Shown here: positions 13,601 through 24,800 of the stretch, piece after piece
Layout of the letters: every line of letters begins with the position of its first letter
Position numbering within the stretch: the first letter of the stretch is position 1
NCBI GenBank assembly: GCA_035610835.1
Contig: CM069452.1
Location: forward strand, 66,684,919 to 66,748,918
Source: Ophiura sarsii
Lineage: Eukaryota > Echinodermata > Ophiuroidea > Amphilepidida > Ophiuridae
Reading direction: 5' to 3'
DNA length: 64,000 nucleotides
The notes under the pieces: generated by a model
What the model saw: the letters and a program-made list of their open reading frames with translations, nothing else
Databases searched by the model: none
Told to the model about the DNA's origin: nothing
Translations under genes and position numbers: made by a program

Positions 13601-14137
13601 AATAGTGTAAAAACTTTCAAAATTGGTTGGAAATCTTATTTTGGCCGTTACTATGGTAACCGATATCTGATATCCATTTTTTCTTCTATTTTTGTATTAT
13701 ATGTACCCATACCTACTGATACATGCAGTATTACCAAAATCAATGTGTTGAAGTCTGCCACCTTTTTTAAAAAAATATCTTTGATTTTTACAGCAACCCA
13801 GTGTTCATAACTATGTAAGAATTTATGATAGACCCGTTCACTTTCCAGTGCTAATGCGGACTAGTTGGAACTTCGCAGAGCAAAGCTCGAGCTTTTGCTC
13901 GAAAATAAAGTAATTACTCTGTTTATCTATTTCGAACAATCCGTCTCTCGTTATTTTGGTTTAGTCATATTAAATCACTAGTTTCAATTTGTGAGCATTG
14001 GTTCAACTTTTATTTCAAACCAATTATTATCTATGTCTTGGACTACCTTAAGGATGTCTTACCTCGTCTTGGTCATCTGCCATGACACCGACAACGACGA
14101 CAATGAGCATCATCAGCAGGTACTTCATTGTTACCAT
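4643..14137 (-). CDS. Secreted C-type-lectin-like protein, gene A (2 exons)
   Basis: Exon 1 is 14137..14063 (25 codons) and exon 2 is 5092..4643 (149 codons plus TAA); the intron is 8970 bp. The donor is GAG|GTAAG, the acceptor ATTCAG|GC, phase 0. The 174-residue product begins with a hydrophobic signal peptide (MKYLLMMLIVVVVGVMA, about residues 4-20), then a short acidic stretch and one CTLD (about 36-168). Visible landmarks are C32-C33, C36, GGYC47, W57..AEANC64, LVSVHSETEN (76-85), TWIGL (108-112), WSDGS (117-121), C138 and SSIC166K. The EPN/QPD sugar motif is replaced by APT (132-134), the WND motif reads WNK (151-153), and the usual cysteine after WND is absent. Calcium-dependent sugar binding of the classic kind is therefore unlikely; binding or effector roles in immunity are only inference. 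The alternative start at the second ATG (residue 4) also leaves an intact signal peptide. Confidence 0.87.
5640..8240. other. Gene A intron, mostly unassigned AT-rich sequence
   Basis: The first part of the intron (5093-5640) matches the introns of B and C, but from about 5640 the sequence is private to A. I see no convincing exon. Two related GC-rich 62-bp units occur at about 6055-6117 and 6175-6238, sharing the pattern GATTRCCTCC, GGAGTAGGGG, TTGCTCTC and TCCCCA. A segment at 7700-7860 is a dispersed repeat seen again at about 28985-29110. Confidence 0.5.
8248..8323 (+). pseudogene. tRNA-like sequence (degenerate, probably SINE-derived)
   Basis: TAGCTCAAACGTCAAAGCG resembles a D arm and GTGGTTCGAATCC resembles a T arm, correctly spaced around a possible anticodon loop TTCACAA. 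The T stem does not pair well and no acceptor stem can be closed. The two internal promoter boxes (A and B) are the best-preserved parts, which is typical of a tRNA-derived short retroposon. Confidence 0.45.
8951..9021 (-). pseudogene. tRNA-Thr(AGT)-like pseudogene
   Basis: On the minus strand, GGCTCAGCGGTAGAGC forms a good D arm, CTAGTAA is an anticodon loop with AGT, and GTGGGTTCGAATCCTAT gives a T arm. The anticodon stem has a mismatch next to the loop and two wobble pairs, and the two acceptor strands do not pair. It is therefore unlikely to be a working tRNA. It lies inside the intron of lectin gene A. Confidence 0.55.
9133..9205 (+). pseudogene. tRNA-like sequence (degenerate)
   Basis: ATAGCTCAGTTGGTAAAG is a clear D arm / A box and TACGTTCGAATCTTTG a T arm / B box, with a candidate loop CTCTCAA between them. 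The anticodon and acceptor stems do not close. It is the third tRNA-like sequence within 1 kb. Confidence 0.45.
9206..9718. other. AT-rich low-complexity stretch
   Basis: Dominated by TTATTTA/TTAATTA motifs from about 9340 to 9535. No gene or terminal-repeat structure is apparent. Confidence 0.6.
9727..9753. mobile_element. Minimal palindrome with hAT-like ends and 8-bp target duplication
   Basis: CAGGGAGGTGTCA and TGACACCTCCCTG form a perfect 13-bp inverted repeat around one T. It is bounded by GCTTGTAC on the left (9719-9726) and GCTTGTAC on the right (9753-9760). The CAGGG end and 8-bp duplication fit the hAT superfamily. The body is reduced to almost nothing but the terminal repeats. Confidence 0.55.
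9761..14009. other. Gene A intron, unassigned
   Basis: No supported exon. Minor structures are a TAGCCCC/GGGGCTA hairpin at about 10436-10453 and an AAATACGC/GCGTATTT hairpin at about 10480-10507. There is a 24-base C run at 12562-12585 and a perfect TGGAGGAC/GTCCTCCA hairpin at 13097-13116. The similarity to B and C introns resumes at about 14010. Confidence 0.5.
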
Positions 14138-14639
14138 GGTTACGGTTGTCTCTTCGTTTTGTCGTCCTAATCTCGATCACATACAGTATGGAGTAATGTT
14201 TTTACGAGTCTCTGTCAGAGATGTGTTAGAATTCAGCACGGTATCTCAGAGCTGTTCTAGGTTCGACGGTGTAAGGTTGAATGAAGTAAAAATCCGGCAC
14301 CAAACAATTGTATCTGTTTTAGTTGTGTAGTTTAATTTAGTAATGTGTCAAAGTATTGTGTAGGCGTAAAACAACAGATGGGGCTTATTATGTTGGTAGA
14401 CATTGGACCAAAAGAAACAGGATGTGTGTTGATCATGTTGAAAATGTTCATCTGTTGGCTTTAAGAACGAGAAGTTCGTATACAGTCTCTTATAGCGCTC
14501 TCATTAAAAGGAACCGCCGTGAGATAATACTCACATTTTACCCGCGCTTTATCTCCGACTGAGCTTATGATTGTATCTGGCGCCCTTAAGTTTCCATAAT
14601 CATGTAAACGTTTTTATGCAGAAAATAGTGCGGTGGCGC

Positions 14640-16776
14640 GTCCTGGACTAAGCGCATAGTTACACGTAACCTATTATAATCGTTAGTTTATTTGCCCTAT
14701 CAATATTTTTATTTATGTCGACTATTTCGAATAACCTTGAAGTTAGGACGCTGAACTTAGACAGAGGCTTTTTTGTCCTCACTGCCGAATACGGAATACT
14801 GATTTGCATACATGCCTTGGTTATTAGTATTATTTAGAACAGTTTTACAATGTTTGAAACACTTTGATATTCTTATACCTTAAAAGGTTAACACTCAAGA
14901 ATATCTACTAGATCCTTCCACAAGGGCCAAGGGGCATATGACGATCTTGAATCTGTTGTCTGATGTAGCCTACTCAACTGAGCGAAAATGCCCAGTCCGA
15001 CTTGAATATGGCACCTTTTTGTATAAAATGTATTCTTAACTTTTCAAGAAATGTTTTGAAATTCTTTATCTTGACAAGAATTTAGAATGTTGATGACTGA
15101 TTTTAAAGGTGAGCCATGAAGCTTCATGAGTGAACCAACGTATCCTTGTTGAGTATCCGTGATTGATTCTACCTTCATAGTAAGCTCTCGCAATAAAACT
15201 TCATTCAGGGAATATAAACTTTATTCCGTATAATCCCTCAATGAAGTCTTTACCCTAGACTAACTCAGGTTCTCGTTCATGAAGGTGACTTGACTGACGT
15301 ATAGTACAAAATGCAATTTTAGACCAATCGTAAGTCTTGGATTTATACCACATCCATCCTGCTGCTCGCGCCACGCATCTCTATTTAGCCATTATAGCGT
15401 GTTATCTGTGTGAGGGGGTTTCCCTCTTATATGATTGTCAGCACAGTGAATTGACATTGATCAACGTCGGGTTTTATATGATATTATCGTGTTATATCTT
15501 TCACAAAAGACCAGGACCTTGCATTCAGCTACATGTATATAACGATACAATAACACCAGGTGACTTGCTATGTACGCCGAGAAAATTTTCATTTTTTTTT
15601 GCTAGCAGTATACAGGATGTGCCCGTTGTTTATTTCACTGGGTGTTTTCCCGATGATTTGCTCACACAATACACACCCCATCCGGACTGATTTTATTGAA
15701 TCTGCACACACGCCTGAGATTCTGGCCCCTAGTATGCTCCTGGACTTCTGGAACAGATTGAAATCCTTTCTTGCTCCTTCAGAAGCGTTACGGTTAGAAT
15801 TTTGACAGCAGGGATTCGGGAATGGATATAAGCAAATCTAGAAATACAAGGCTTTTCCCCTTTTTTATTAGTTGGGGTGAGTGGGGGTTTATGTGTGCAA
15901 CATACAAATCATTTCATACCAAAATACACTTTAAAGCTAACGTGTTAAACACAAACTTATATGAATACAAGGCTTACACCATAATGGATACAAATTAAAT
16001 GACCGACTTTACTCCGTCTTGTGCATACTCCGTCAATTCGTATTGAAAAGAAACCTCCTTTTTACAATATTGTACAACAAGTGTTGTATTCCAAACACAA
16101 AAAGATCAGCTTGTTGATTGGTGCCCCAAACTTTCTTTTTGCTCGATTGAGAGCTTGCATTCGTACACGGCGCTCGAGGACGAGAACGGTTATCAAGCGC
16201 GAATGCTCTGTCGGCGAATCGATTACATATCATACATTTCGAGAAGTGTGCAAAAAACCTGCTGTAAAGTGGTCACATTCAGCGTGTTTTTATTAAGCAA
16301 ACCGGCTTTTACCCGTCTTATAAAAAGCAGGATAAAAGCCGGTTGCTCGTGTGAGAGACGTGTTTTTATTGCAGTTCGATAAACAAACTTGCCGGCTGCC
16401 GCTGACCTCATTATAATAAATGCCAGCGAAAGGTCATACACATCTGTTTGCATTTATTTGTCAGGTGATCGTGCATCGTGTGCCCACTTCCGCTTTTCCA
16501 CCGGCAAACGCGCTGAGCAGGAACCGTGCGTATTTATACTGACGAAAGACTGCTTTTCCTAACCGGTTTCAACCGCTATTATCCTTGGTTTCGAAGGATA
16601 AAAGGCATCTAAAATCCAGGAGAAATAAACCGGTATGAGCGGGCAAATGTCGGTGGTGGTGTGTTTTTACTGGGGGATTTTAATCCGTTAGCAGTCATAT
16701 GCCTGCTTTTTTTCTTCAGTAAAAACACGCTGATAGTGATAATGAAGTACAACCGTACCAAAATATATATATATAT
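14640..16776. other. Inter-unit region, mostly unassigned
   Basis: A diverged fragment of spacer block R is recognisable at about 15300-15700 by the phrase ATACAGGAYRTGCCC and the downstream GGGTGTTTTCCCGATGATTT. A hairpin of ACCGGCTTTTA and TAAAAGCCGGT lies at about 16299-16343. I see no supported gene. Confidence 0.5.
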
Positions 16777-16778
16777 GC

Positions 16779-18135
16779 GAGCTTGTTGGATTGTATCTCC
16801 TGTCAAAGCTCAACCCAAAATACAGGTCGCGCATAGGATTATACAGAGACGATGGCCTCGCTGCATTCAATGAGCCACCTAGGAAAATTGAATGCATTAA
16901 GAAAGAAATTTGCAAGGTCTTCAACAAACACAACCTAAAAATAACCATAGAAGCAAACAAGAAAGTGGTTGACTTCCTAGACATCACGTTGGATTTAACG
17001 ACAAGTACGTTAAAAGCAACCACCCACCATCAATTCTACGCAACATCCCCGAAGCAATTAACAACAGGCTCTCAAGCATCTCATCAGACGAGAAATCGTT
17101 CACCGATGCCATGCCCCCATACCAACAAGCACTCAAGAACAGCGGCTATGACCACCAACTCAAATTCAACCCTACTACACCTAAAGTGAGAACCAACAAG
17201 AATAGGCGAAGAAATATCATCTGGTATAACCCACCATATAGCTCTAACGTCGACACCAACATAGGCCAGAATTTTTTGAAACTTGTTGACCGGTGCTTCC
17301 CACATGGCAATCAGCTACGACAAATCTTCAATAGGAACACCATTAAAATTAGCTACAGCTGCATGCCTAATGTCCAGAACACTATTTCATCACACAACAA
17401 GCGTTTACTGAAAAAGGAAGCTGACATACAAAACACTGAGGTCAACACGCGTGAATGTAACTGCCGATCCAATACCGTCTGTCCGCTGACCGGTAAATGC
17501 TTAACTGCAGGTGTTGTTTACCAAGCAACAGTAACTAACAACATCAACAAAACTGAAGAAACCTATGTCGGACTATCAGGTAATACATTCAAATCGAGAT
17601 ATAATGGTCACACTAGTTCCTTCAGAAATGTAGAGCACAAGCACAGCACAACCCTCAGTCAACACATATGGAAGCTCAAGGACTCTAAAATACCACACTC
17701 TATAGCTTGGAAGATTTTGGCCAAACGCAAACCGTACTCTAATGCCAGTAAACGATGCAATCTATGCCTACATGAGAAATTTTTGATTATCTTCAGACCG
17801 GACTTGAGCTCATTAAACAAAAGGAATGAACTAATCACCACATGCAGGCATAGAAAGAAATTCTTATTGTGCAACTCAACCTAACTCTGTTATTTATTAT
17901 TATTATTGTTGGCTAACAGATATTTACTACAGTGACATGTTCTAAGTGGATAGTTTATTGATTATTGATCGCTCTTCACACCTCATACGTTTTATTATAC
18001 TTTCTATTGTCTGTGACCATACTTGAGTCAATCTATGTTGGACCAAATGCTAGTGTTCTTAGTACATGTATTCATTATACCTGATGAGTGCAGCCAATGC
18101 TGGCTGTATGAAACAGTGCTGTAGTATAATCATGG
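16779..18135 (+). mobile_element. Penelope-like retroelement, 5'-truncated and frameshifted (RT C-terminus + GIY-YIG)
   Basis: The reading frame starts abruptly after an AT repeat with [12 protein letters not shown] and the reverse-transcriptase catalytic motif LYRDDGLA (about 16838-16860). It then runs through the thumb region to [11 protein letters not shown] deletion plus frame change near 17020-17030 interrupts it. The continuing frame runs [17 protein letters not shown] (about 17030-17080) and then to the stop at 17884. That part holds the Cys-rich linker CNCRSNTVCPLTGKC (about 17458-17502) and a GIY-YIG endonuclease domain (GVVYQATV, then TYVGLSG, then FKSRYNGH). RT plus C-terminal GIY-YIG defines Penelope-like elements. 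The N-terminal half of RT is missing, so it is dead. The 3' untranslated tail includes a hammerhead ribozyme. Confidence 0.85.
18065..18134 (+). ncRNA. Type I hammerhead ribozyme in the Penelope-like element tail
   Basis: The catalytic core CTGATGA (18081-18087) and GAA(A) (18110-18113) frame a stem II of eight pairs, including two G-U (18088-18095 with 18102-18109; loop AATGCT). Stem III is ACAG/CTGT (18113-18116 with 18119-18122) with a 2-base loop. The cleavage-site base is A18123. Stem I is a perfect 7-bp helix, ATTATAC (18074-18080) with GTATAAT (18124-18130). A further CATG/CATG pairing beyond a bulge (18065-18068 with 18131-18134) could make the usual stem I internal loop. Hammerheads are known in the terminal repeats of Penelope-like elements. 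The strand is the same as the element's coding strand. Confidence 0.85.
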
Positions 18136-18155
18136 AATTTTAACCCAGTTTATTT

Positions 18156-18190
<35 letters not shown>

Positions 18191-18192
<2 letters not shown>

Positions 18193-18380
18193 GGAGCTTT
18201 CGATTATCTAGGACGGTAGAATGACACTTTGAGTCATGTGCGCATGCGTCTACTTTGTCATCCGTCAGTCCTCTAAATGTTACAACACGAAAAGGGCCTA
18301 ACAACCGTCGTGGTGACGACGGCAACGTTTTGTGTTTTACCGTCGTAAAAAACGTTCGTCGTGCAAATCGAAAGCTCCCT
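18191..18380. mobile_element. MITE with AGGGAGCTTTCGAT termini, copy 2
   Basis: A 190-bp element in reverse orientation relative to the copies at 3726 and 35454. The internal sequence (GACGACGGCAACGTTTTG, CATGTGCGCATGCGTC) matches them in reverse complement. It is flanked by ATT on both sides (18188-18190, 18381-18383), the complement of the AAT seen at the other copies. This supports a 3-bp A/T target duplication. Confidence 0.8.
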
Positions 18381-18383
18381 ATT

Positions 18384-20067
18384 TTCGCAGAGTAACGTAC
18401 GTCCGGTAGTACGCCTTTAATCTGAATCAGCTGTTATATATATAACGTTGCCATATGTTTTCAGATATCGGGAAAACCCCTTACGGACGCCAATCAAAAA
18501 TGCGTACATCGCACACAAGATACTTTTGAATACGCCTCTCAGGTTTTCAATAAGCCTGTATACGATTTGTGAGCTGTCAAAAGTGGGGCCATTGGCCGAT
18601 TTCGTGCGAAACATCAAAAACTGGAATCGGAGGGTGGATATAAATGACAACATCAACGAATGACGAAGAGGACATCCGACACAAGGCACAAGGACAAGAC
18701 AAGACACAATCAAACTAAGGGAGTGTTCATAAACACTTTGGTGTGGGGTTGGAAAAATGATGTGGGGATTAAAACAAAATGTCCTTAACCGTAACCTCCT
18801 ACACACATTTTCCAATGGAATTGTTTTCGACGACAAAAACGTGGACAAAAAGAGTGGCGCCGCCACCGGGGCTCTATGTAGCCTGGAGCCATTATTTCAT
18901 CGAAAAAAGTGCCACGTCATACTTTACCGTGGACATTTGTAGCATTGGGACTGGTTAGGGTTAAAGGGGGGTCAAGAAAAAAACCAATGGAACGAGCTAC
19001 CTACAATGTGGTCTATGCAGATGTAGTGAACTCTTTTAAAAATCGACTTGACAATTACTGGAACAAATAAGAATATGGAATATGAAATTTTCCATCAAAC
19101 CTTAAAATGTAGCGTAGGTGTAGATCGAGCTACAGAGAAGTTAAAATACAGCGTCAAGAATATACCCTTCTGTGTCATTTCGGCGATTTTACATGCCCGA
19201 TTTTAGTATAATAAAGCTTCTTCCCCAAAAAAAATCCCCTCTTTTTGCTGACGCAAATTTCCCCCAAAAGAAATCCCCTTTTCTGCATGCCCTCCGGGCG
19301 CTGCCACCTTAAAACAGTGTGCTTTTAACCTATTATATATAGTCGTGTCTCATGCCCAGGTATATGGGAAATTAGAGCATTTAACATTGGAATTGGACAC
19401 AAGACACGACTATACATACATATAAAGTCGTCTTTCGTGCCCACTGCGGTATGGTGTCGGTAGAGCATCGGTAGCGCTCCGTAATGGATGGGGCGGCTCT
19501 TCGGTGGACTCATGGTATCAGAGGTGTGCCTCTTAACTTGCCGATCTGAAGTTACTTTTATTTTACCAGTGACGTCACTGGAGAGTGTCCCAATGTTGGT
19601 GGCGCTGTTTGTGTCGTCTGCTTTAGGTATTAGACTGAATTGAAGTTTACACGGAATTGTTGGAACAATTCCCCCAAAATGATGCGGTTTTGAAAGTTAT
19701 GATAAAACGTACGTGCTGTAGGCCTACTGGTTTTTACAAGCCTGAAATATATGATACTTCACGTTTCATTATTTATTTTAGGTATTTGAATTAGTTCTTT
19801 CACTTTACACCATACCGTCATTGTTAGTGTCCTACTTGCTGCAAGTCTGTGTTCTGACCATGTCCTGACGATGATGTACTACCGTTCTCAGCGATGTGAA
19901 ACCGTACTGCTGCCGTAGTACTGCTACTACATCGGTATTGCTACGTCCAATTGTAATTCTTTAAGCGTTTTTCTCGACGTAGCGCCACCGATTTTCTCAC
20001 CGTTGTAAATTGTGTGCTATGGTTTTGCTACGGCGAACCACGTCGGCTTGGTGTGACTGCGCCTTTA
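18384..20067. other. Inter-unit region with LINE tail; otherwise unassigned
   Basis: Segments at about 18450-18480, 18721-18785 and 18965-18985 recur with deletions at about 29905-30010. A short hairpin TATAGTCGTGTCT/AGACACGACTATA is at about 19337-19413. No gene is supported. Confidence 0.45.
18985..19110 (+). pseudogene. LINE reverse-transcriptase C-terminal remnant
   Basis: GGAACGAGCTACCTACAATGTGGTC... AACTCTTTTAAAAATCGACTTGACAATTACTGG reads, across small frame breaks, like the usual non-LTR retrotransposon tail W-x-x-LP ... VNSFKNRLDNYW. The same tail, better preserved, is at 30420-30620. Confidence 0.55.
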
Positions 20068-21890
20068 CCAAAGACGGCAATTTTAGGTCTTACTCTTATT
20101 CTTCTGTAAAATCATCACCGTATCGTGTTTGTGAGAGCAAGATCGAAATCTCGCGATATTAGCAGATTACACAACATCTCAGAGACTAAAAGGCAGGGTG
20201 CGATACTTTTTGTTTTTAAGTCGAAGTTTTTGTTTCAACTTTTGGGCCATGTCGGACTGTCTTACTGATGCTTCACCGAAAATGGCCACCGAATTGCTCT
20301 CATGAGGAATTAATAGGCTGTTTGCCTTGTGTTAAATAAATCGAATGACCAGACTGCAGACACAGATGTAGAATCATATACATTTCATCAATTTTATTTC
20401 AGATAAAATAAATCCTACATTTTCTATTCAGAGTGAAAGCAATTGACAGCAAACTTAAATCCACATAATACAGTACATTACGACAGGGTGTCTCAAATAA
20501 TGCAACTCTCTTAAATCACACCAGATTTTCATTTTCAAGAGTTTCCAATTGTCAGTAACGTATTTGCTGTTCACTTCATTGCAGAAAATGATATCAGTTT
20601 CATCGATTCGATGACTCGATCCTCTTACTCGATCACTATTCTGTCAATTGTTGAAAAGGACGAATTGTTTGCGTTACTGTCATTTAAAGGCATATTATGT
20701 GATCTTTTCCAGAGAGCGCCCTCTATTCATTATTTTTTTTAGAAAGTAGATTTTCTTGCAGATTTACATTTCCGATCATAAATCATACATACATTCCAAG
20801 TTACAGAGCGATACGATTCCTAATTACCTCAAAATCATGGTTTTAGAGTGAATTTAGAGTGAAAAATATAAACTGTCGGGATTCCGACAGTTTATTTTCA
20901 CTCTAAAACCATGATTTTGAAGTAATTAAGCATCGTATCGCCCTGTAACTCGGAATGTATGCATGATTTATGATCAGAAATGTAAATCTGCAAGAAAATC
21001 TGCTTTCAAATTTGTTTTCGATGTTGAGGGCGTTCCCTGGAAAGATCACATAATATACCTTTAAAAGACCTTGCCCAGTTAATAACAGGACCGGCGAACG
21101 TGTGAGACGGCAGTTCGGAAATATAAAGGCTCTTTGCCGCAATGCTGCCGTCTTTAAATTTGGCCAGTTAGCATTTAGGGCTTGTTAAATCTAAGACAAC
21201 AGATGGCGCTATTCAAGCTATTTAGAAATCATTAATTATCCATAAATGACAGGACCAGGGACAAGTCCACAATCTGAAAATGAGTTAAACAATTTAAATG
21301 GGATCAAGCAGATCCGGTCAGATGTTGGGACATGTTTATGTATATTGAGATATGTGTAATGTATAGCTGCAGGAGGGTCAGAATATCAAAATTAAGGGGG
21401 GGGGGGAGATTGTTCAAAACGTAAAAGGAGAATCGTTAAATTTCTCATTTGGAAAAATCCATCGATAAAGGATAACAACACTTTTTTTCTGACAGCTATC
21501 TCATTAAACAAGTGCAATATTTTAACACGCCTTTTCTCCGTTTCAGTCTTTTCAATGTCTGGAGCTTCACAACATTATAACTTGAGTACCAAAGGACGCA
21601 TCAACATTGGGTTAACACCAATTGAAAGCTTTAAATACAACCTATATGAAAACAAATTCATTTGCGTTGAAATCAGACCAGATCTGCGTGGTCGCATGGT
21701 TAGAAAAGTAACCGATTAATGCATTGCGCAAACTAGTCAATAATACCTAAAATGTTCTTATTCTTATTCTTTTTTCAGGGTCTGATGTCATTTACATGCG
21801 TAGCAACCAGGATAATTTTGCTCGAGACACCCTGTCAGTCAAAAAGCATGCATTAACAAGTTTTAAAACGAAATCGAAGTGGGTATAGCG
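20068..21890. repeat. Array spacer block R, copy II (5'-truncated)
   Basis: Starts abruptly at ACCAAAGACGGCA, matching about 2608 in copy I and 34012 in copy III, and runs to gene B. Relative to the other copies it lacks the AAT-flanked MITE and the CTCGCTAGT-rich segment. It has gained the MITE at 20688-21060. Confidence 0.8.
20688..21060. mobile_element. Near-perfect foldback MITE, TTAA target duplication (AGGYATATTATGTGATC ends)
   Basis: A 373-bp element that is an almost complete palindrome. The left arm starts AGGCATATTATGTGATC, the right arm (reverse complement) starts AGGTATATTATGTGATC, and they meet at CTGTCGGGATTCCGACAG (about 20872-20890). It is flanked by TTAA (20684-20687, 21061-21064). 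Copies I and III of the spacer have the uninterrupted site AATTTAAAAGA (about 3226 and 34815). Confidence 0.85.
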
Positions 21891-21892
21891 CT

Positions 21893-24800
21893 TTAATTCC
21901 CAGTGCATATGGGCAATTTGCAGATAGAAGATCTGCCGTTTGCAATAGTAGAAGCCGCCTTGTTCCAACCGTTAACTCCGCTGACTAATTCCGTCATGTA
22001 GGTGCAAGGATGAGCATTTGCGGCCCCATACACCTGGTATTGGTAATCGTCGGTACTGCCGTCACTCCACTCGCCGTCTTTAAGACCAATCCAAGTTTGG
22101 ATGTAGCGGACATCGTTGGACAGGCGAAGCAGTGTTGTTCTCTGCAACTTAAACAGGTAGTGGTTTTCTGCTTCGCTGTGTACGGAGACTAGGTGACCGA
22201 CACCGAATGGGTTGAAGAATGCCTGGCAATTAGCTTCAGCATCATCCCAACTTCTCAGAACGCTGAAAAAACGATAACAGTATCCTCCGAACCTGGCAAA
22301 ATATTGTGGACATACCTCGCAGCATGGACCGTCATCGGATGCCTGCATTTAAAAAAATCAATAACAAGTTTAAGAAAATTGTACCGCTCGTAATTATAAA
22401 CAACTCATTCTTCAATCATCATTGATCATATACAATTTGGTACCGAAGTATCTGTCGTCTAAGGCCATTTAACAAGGCCACGTACATACATACTGCGATG
22501 CAGTCCTCAAAATACTCCAAAAATGAAGCTCCGACGTAAATATATTAAAGTTGTAAGTAGATTTGAGATATTACACGTGAAGATCAAGGGATATTAACCT
22601 AGTTATGTGCCCAAAACCAAAGCAAAGTCCGTTTTTCATTTTGAAATTTTGTTCGTCTACACGCAGTCTTGGACTAGCAACAGGCAGATTATTGATTAAG
22701 TGGTAGAGACAACTCACAGATCGATAGTAAGATGAGGATTGGGGATGCTTCAATTGTTTCAAAACCCAAGTGTGAACATGTAACCTGCACTTTGTTCGAT
22801 CCTTTTCAAAGTATGAACTATGAATAAGTCAAGAGAGACCACAATAATTTGGTGGCCAGTTTCGGTGAAAGAATCAGTGGCGGCATTACGGGGGGGGGGG
22901 GGGGGGGGGGGGCAAATTCTACCCAGTCGTGATCTTTGCCCCCCCCCCCCCCCCCTCCAGTTTCAACCCACCCCTTCAGCTCAGACATATCAAGCAAGAG
23001 AAACAAAATTGAACGTCAGTGCTGGTTATACTGATTGAGTGTGTAGGGCTACGGGCGGTCTAAATAAAAAGAATTCTAAATATCACCTTTCTAAGTACAA
23101 CTAAATTAAATAATCCCAAAACCATTGGAGTTGGATAACCAACTCCACTCTAAGTATCCTTTCTTGTCATTTGTATTAGTTAAATAACAGTTCTTGAACA
23201 TGGCGGGTCATTTTAAATTAGTCACGTGTTTAGCTCGAAATTTCATATTATACTGTCACAAACCTAGCCGATGAATTTATTTCACCAACTAAGAATGTTA
23301 AAAGGTAAAACTGAAGGACCAGAGTAAATTAAACGTCAAAAACAAAACTCAGGATGTAACCCTTTTTTAGGCTACAACAATATTTAATATCAACAAAAGC
23401 TTGCACGAGATAAATTATTTGAAGCACAGTCAATATCAACAATCAAAGGTTGGAAAGATTAAACTTGAATAAATGAACAATGAAATATTTATCAATGAAT
23501 GATAGAAACTGAAATGTTTATAATTAAAATGTGAAACTAGTAAATAACCTGAAGTCGTCAATTATAAATAAACAATCGGTGCTCGAAACGGGAATAATTT
23601 GGTTGAATCGTAAGCACTCAAATATTTAATTTAGAACTATGTAAAATGCTTACTTTAAAAATAAATGGATTCAACCAAAGTAAACACCACTTTGAAAACC
23701 GAATGAGAATTATAACACATCAATTCGTTAATTTCAAGTGATATTTTTAAAAGGTTGTTCTTGTTGTGAAATTGTACCTTGTGTTTAGTTATGTTTAACC
23801 AGTCTACCATTATATTTAAACAGGTATTATAGTCTTGCGTTGTCCCAAGATTTTTCAGAATAATTGTCAAACAATTGGCCAAATGAACATAATGTGGGTT
23901 TTGTTGTCGCCTTATGTCTGATTTCTTGTTTCTAGCATAATATTCTGTAGAGCAATTAATTATTCGCGAGGGGTTTAATTTCGCGAATTTCGCGGGGGAT
24001 GTTGTTTCGTAAAATTAAATACCCGCGAAACTGACCATTTTGCATTGAAGTACAAGTAACATTTCCAGATTCGCGAAACTAAATGCCCCCAAAATAGCAG
24101 TTATGTTCAATTCGCGAAATAAAGTATCCGCGAAATTAAAGTGTGTTACAGTATTACGATAATAATATATTGACATAGAAAAATACTTTATTAAAATCCA
24201 GTACGAAAAAATATGAAATGTTAAAATGCGTGTAATGATAATAAAACATTAAAACATGTGCACACGCCCTCCATCCATTTCAAAATATGGAACCGGCAAG
24301 TCAAAATCATTTTACATTTACATGCATGCACCAAACGCCTGGGGAAGGATGAGAGAGAGGGGGAGACCTCTGCGTGCTATTAAAGAGTGCTATGTCCCAA
24401 TTCGGTTCTCAATTGTGAGCACAGGGATAGATGTATTAAATTGTATCAAGTGTGCCAACTATTATTTTCCTTGATTGTAGACAGGTACATTTGAGACGAT
24501 TAACTGCATGTAGCACGTGTCCTTGGGTACATATTTCTGTGTGTATCCTCAGAAATACCCAATCGCCCAGCGGGTTTGTTTTGGCCAGGTATGGTAGTGT
24601 ACAATAAAGCCTATTGAATTGCCATCAGTAAAGTTATTTTGGCATCAGTGAAGTTATTTTGGCATCAGTGCTGCCAATTTGGCATCAGTGAAGTCATATT
24701 TGGCATCAGTGCTGCCAATTTAGCATCAGTGCTGCCAATTTGTCATCAGTGCTGCCAATTTGGCATTAATGCCTTCAATTTAAAGGGTTAAAGGTTCTTT

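Noticed and set aside
16661..17023. Minus-strand and overlapping frames around the Penelope-like element
   Set aside because: They are shadows of the plus-strand reverse-transcriptase frame and have no recognisable domain.
22010..22393. Plus-strand frames opposite the lectin exon
   Set aside because: They are antisense shadows of the CTLD exon and owe their openness to its codon composition.
24622..24785. CRISPR-like array (short repeats of similar spacing)
   Set aside because: Units are directly adjacent with no unique spacers, and the genome is eukaryotic; it is a minisatellite.
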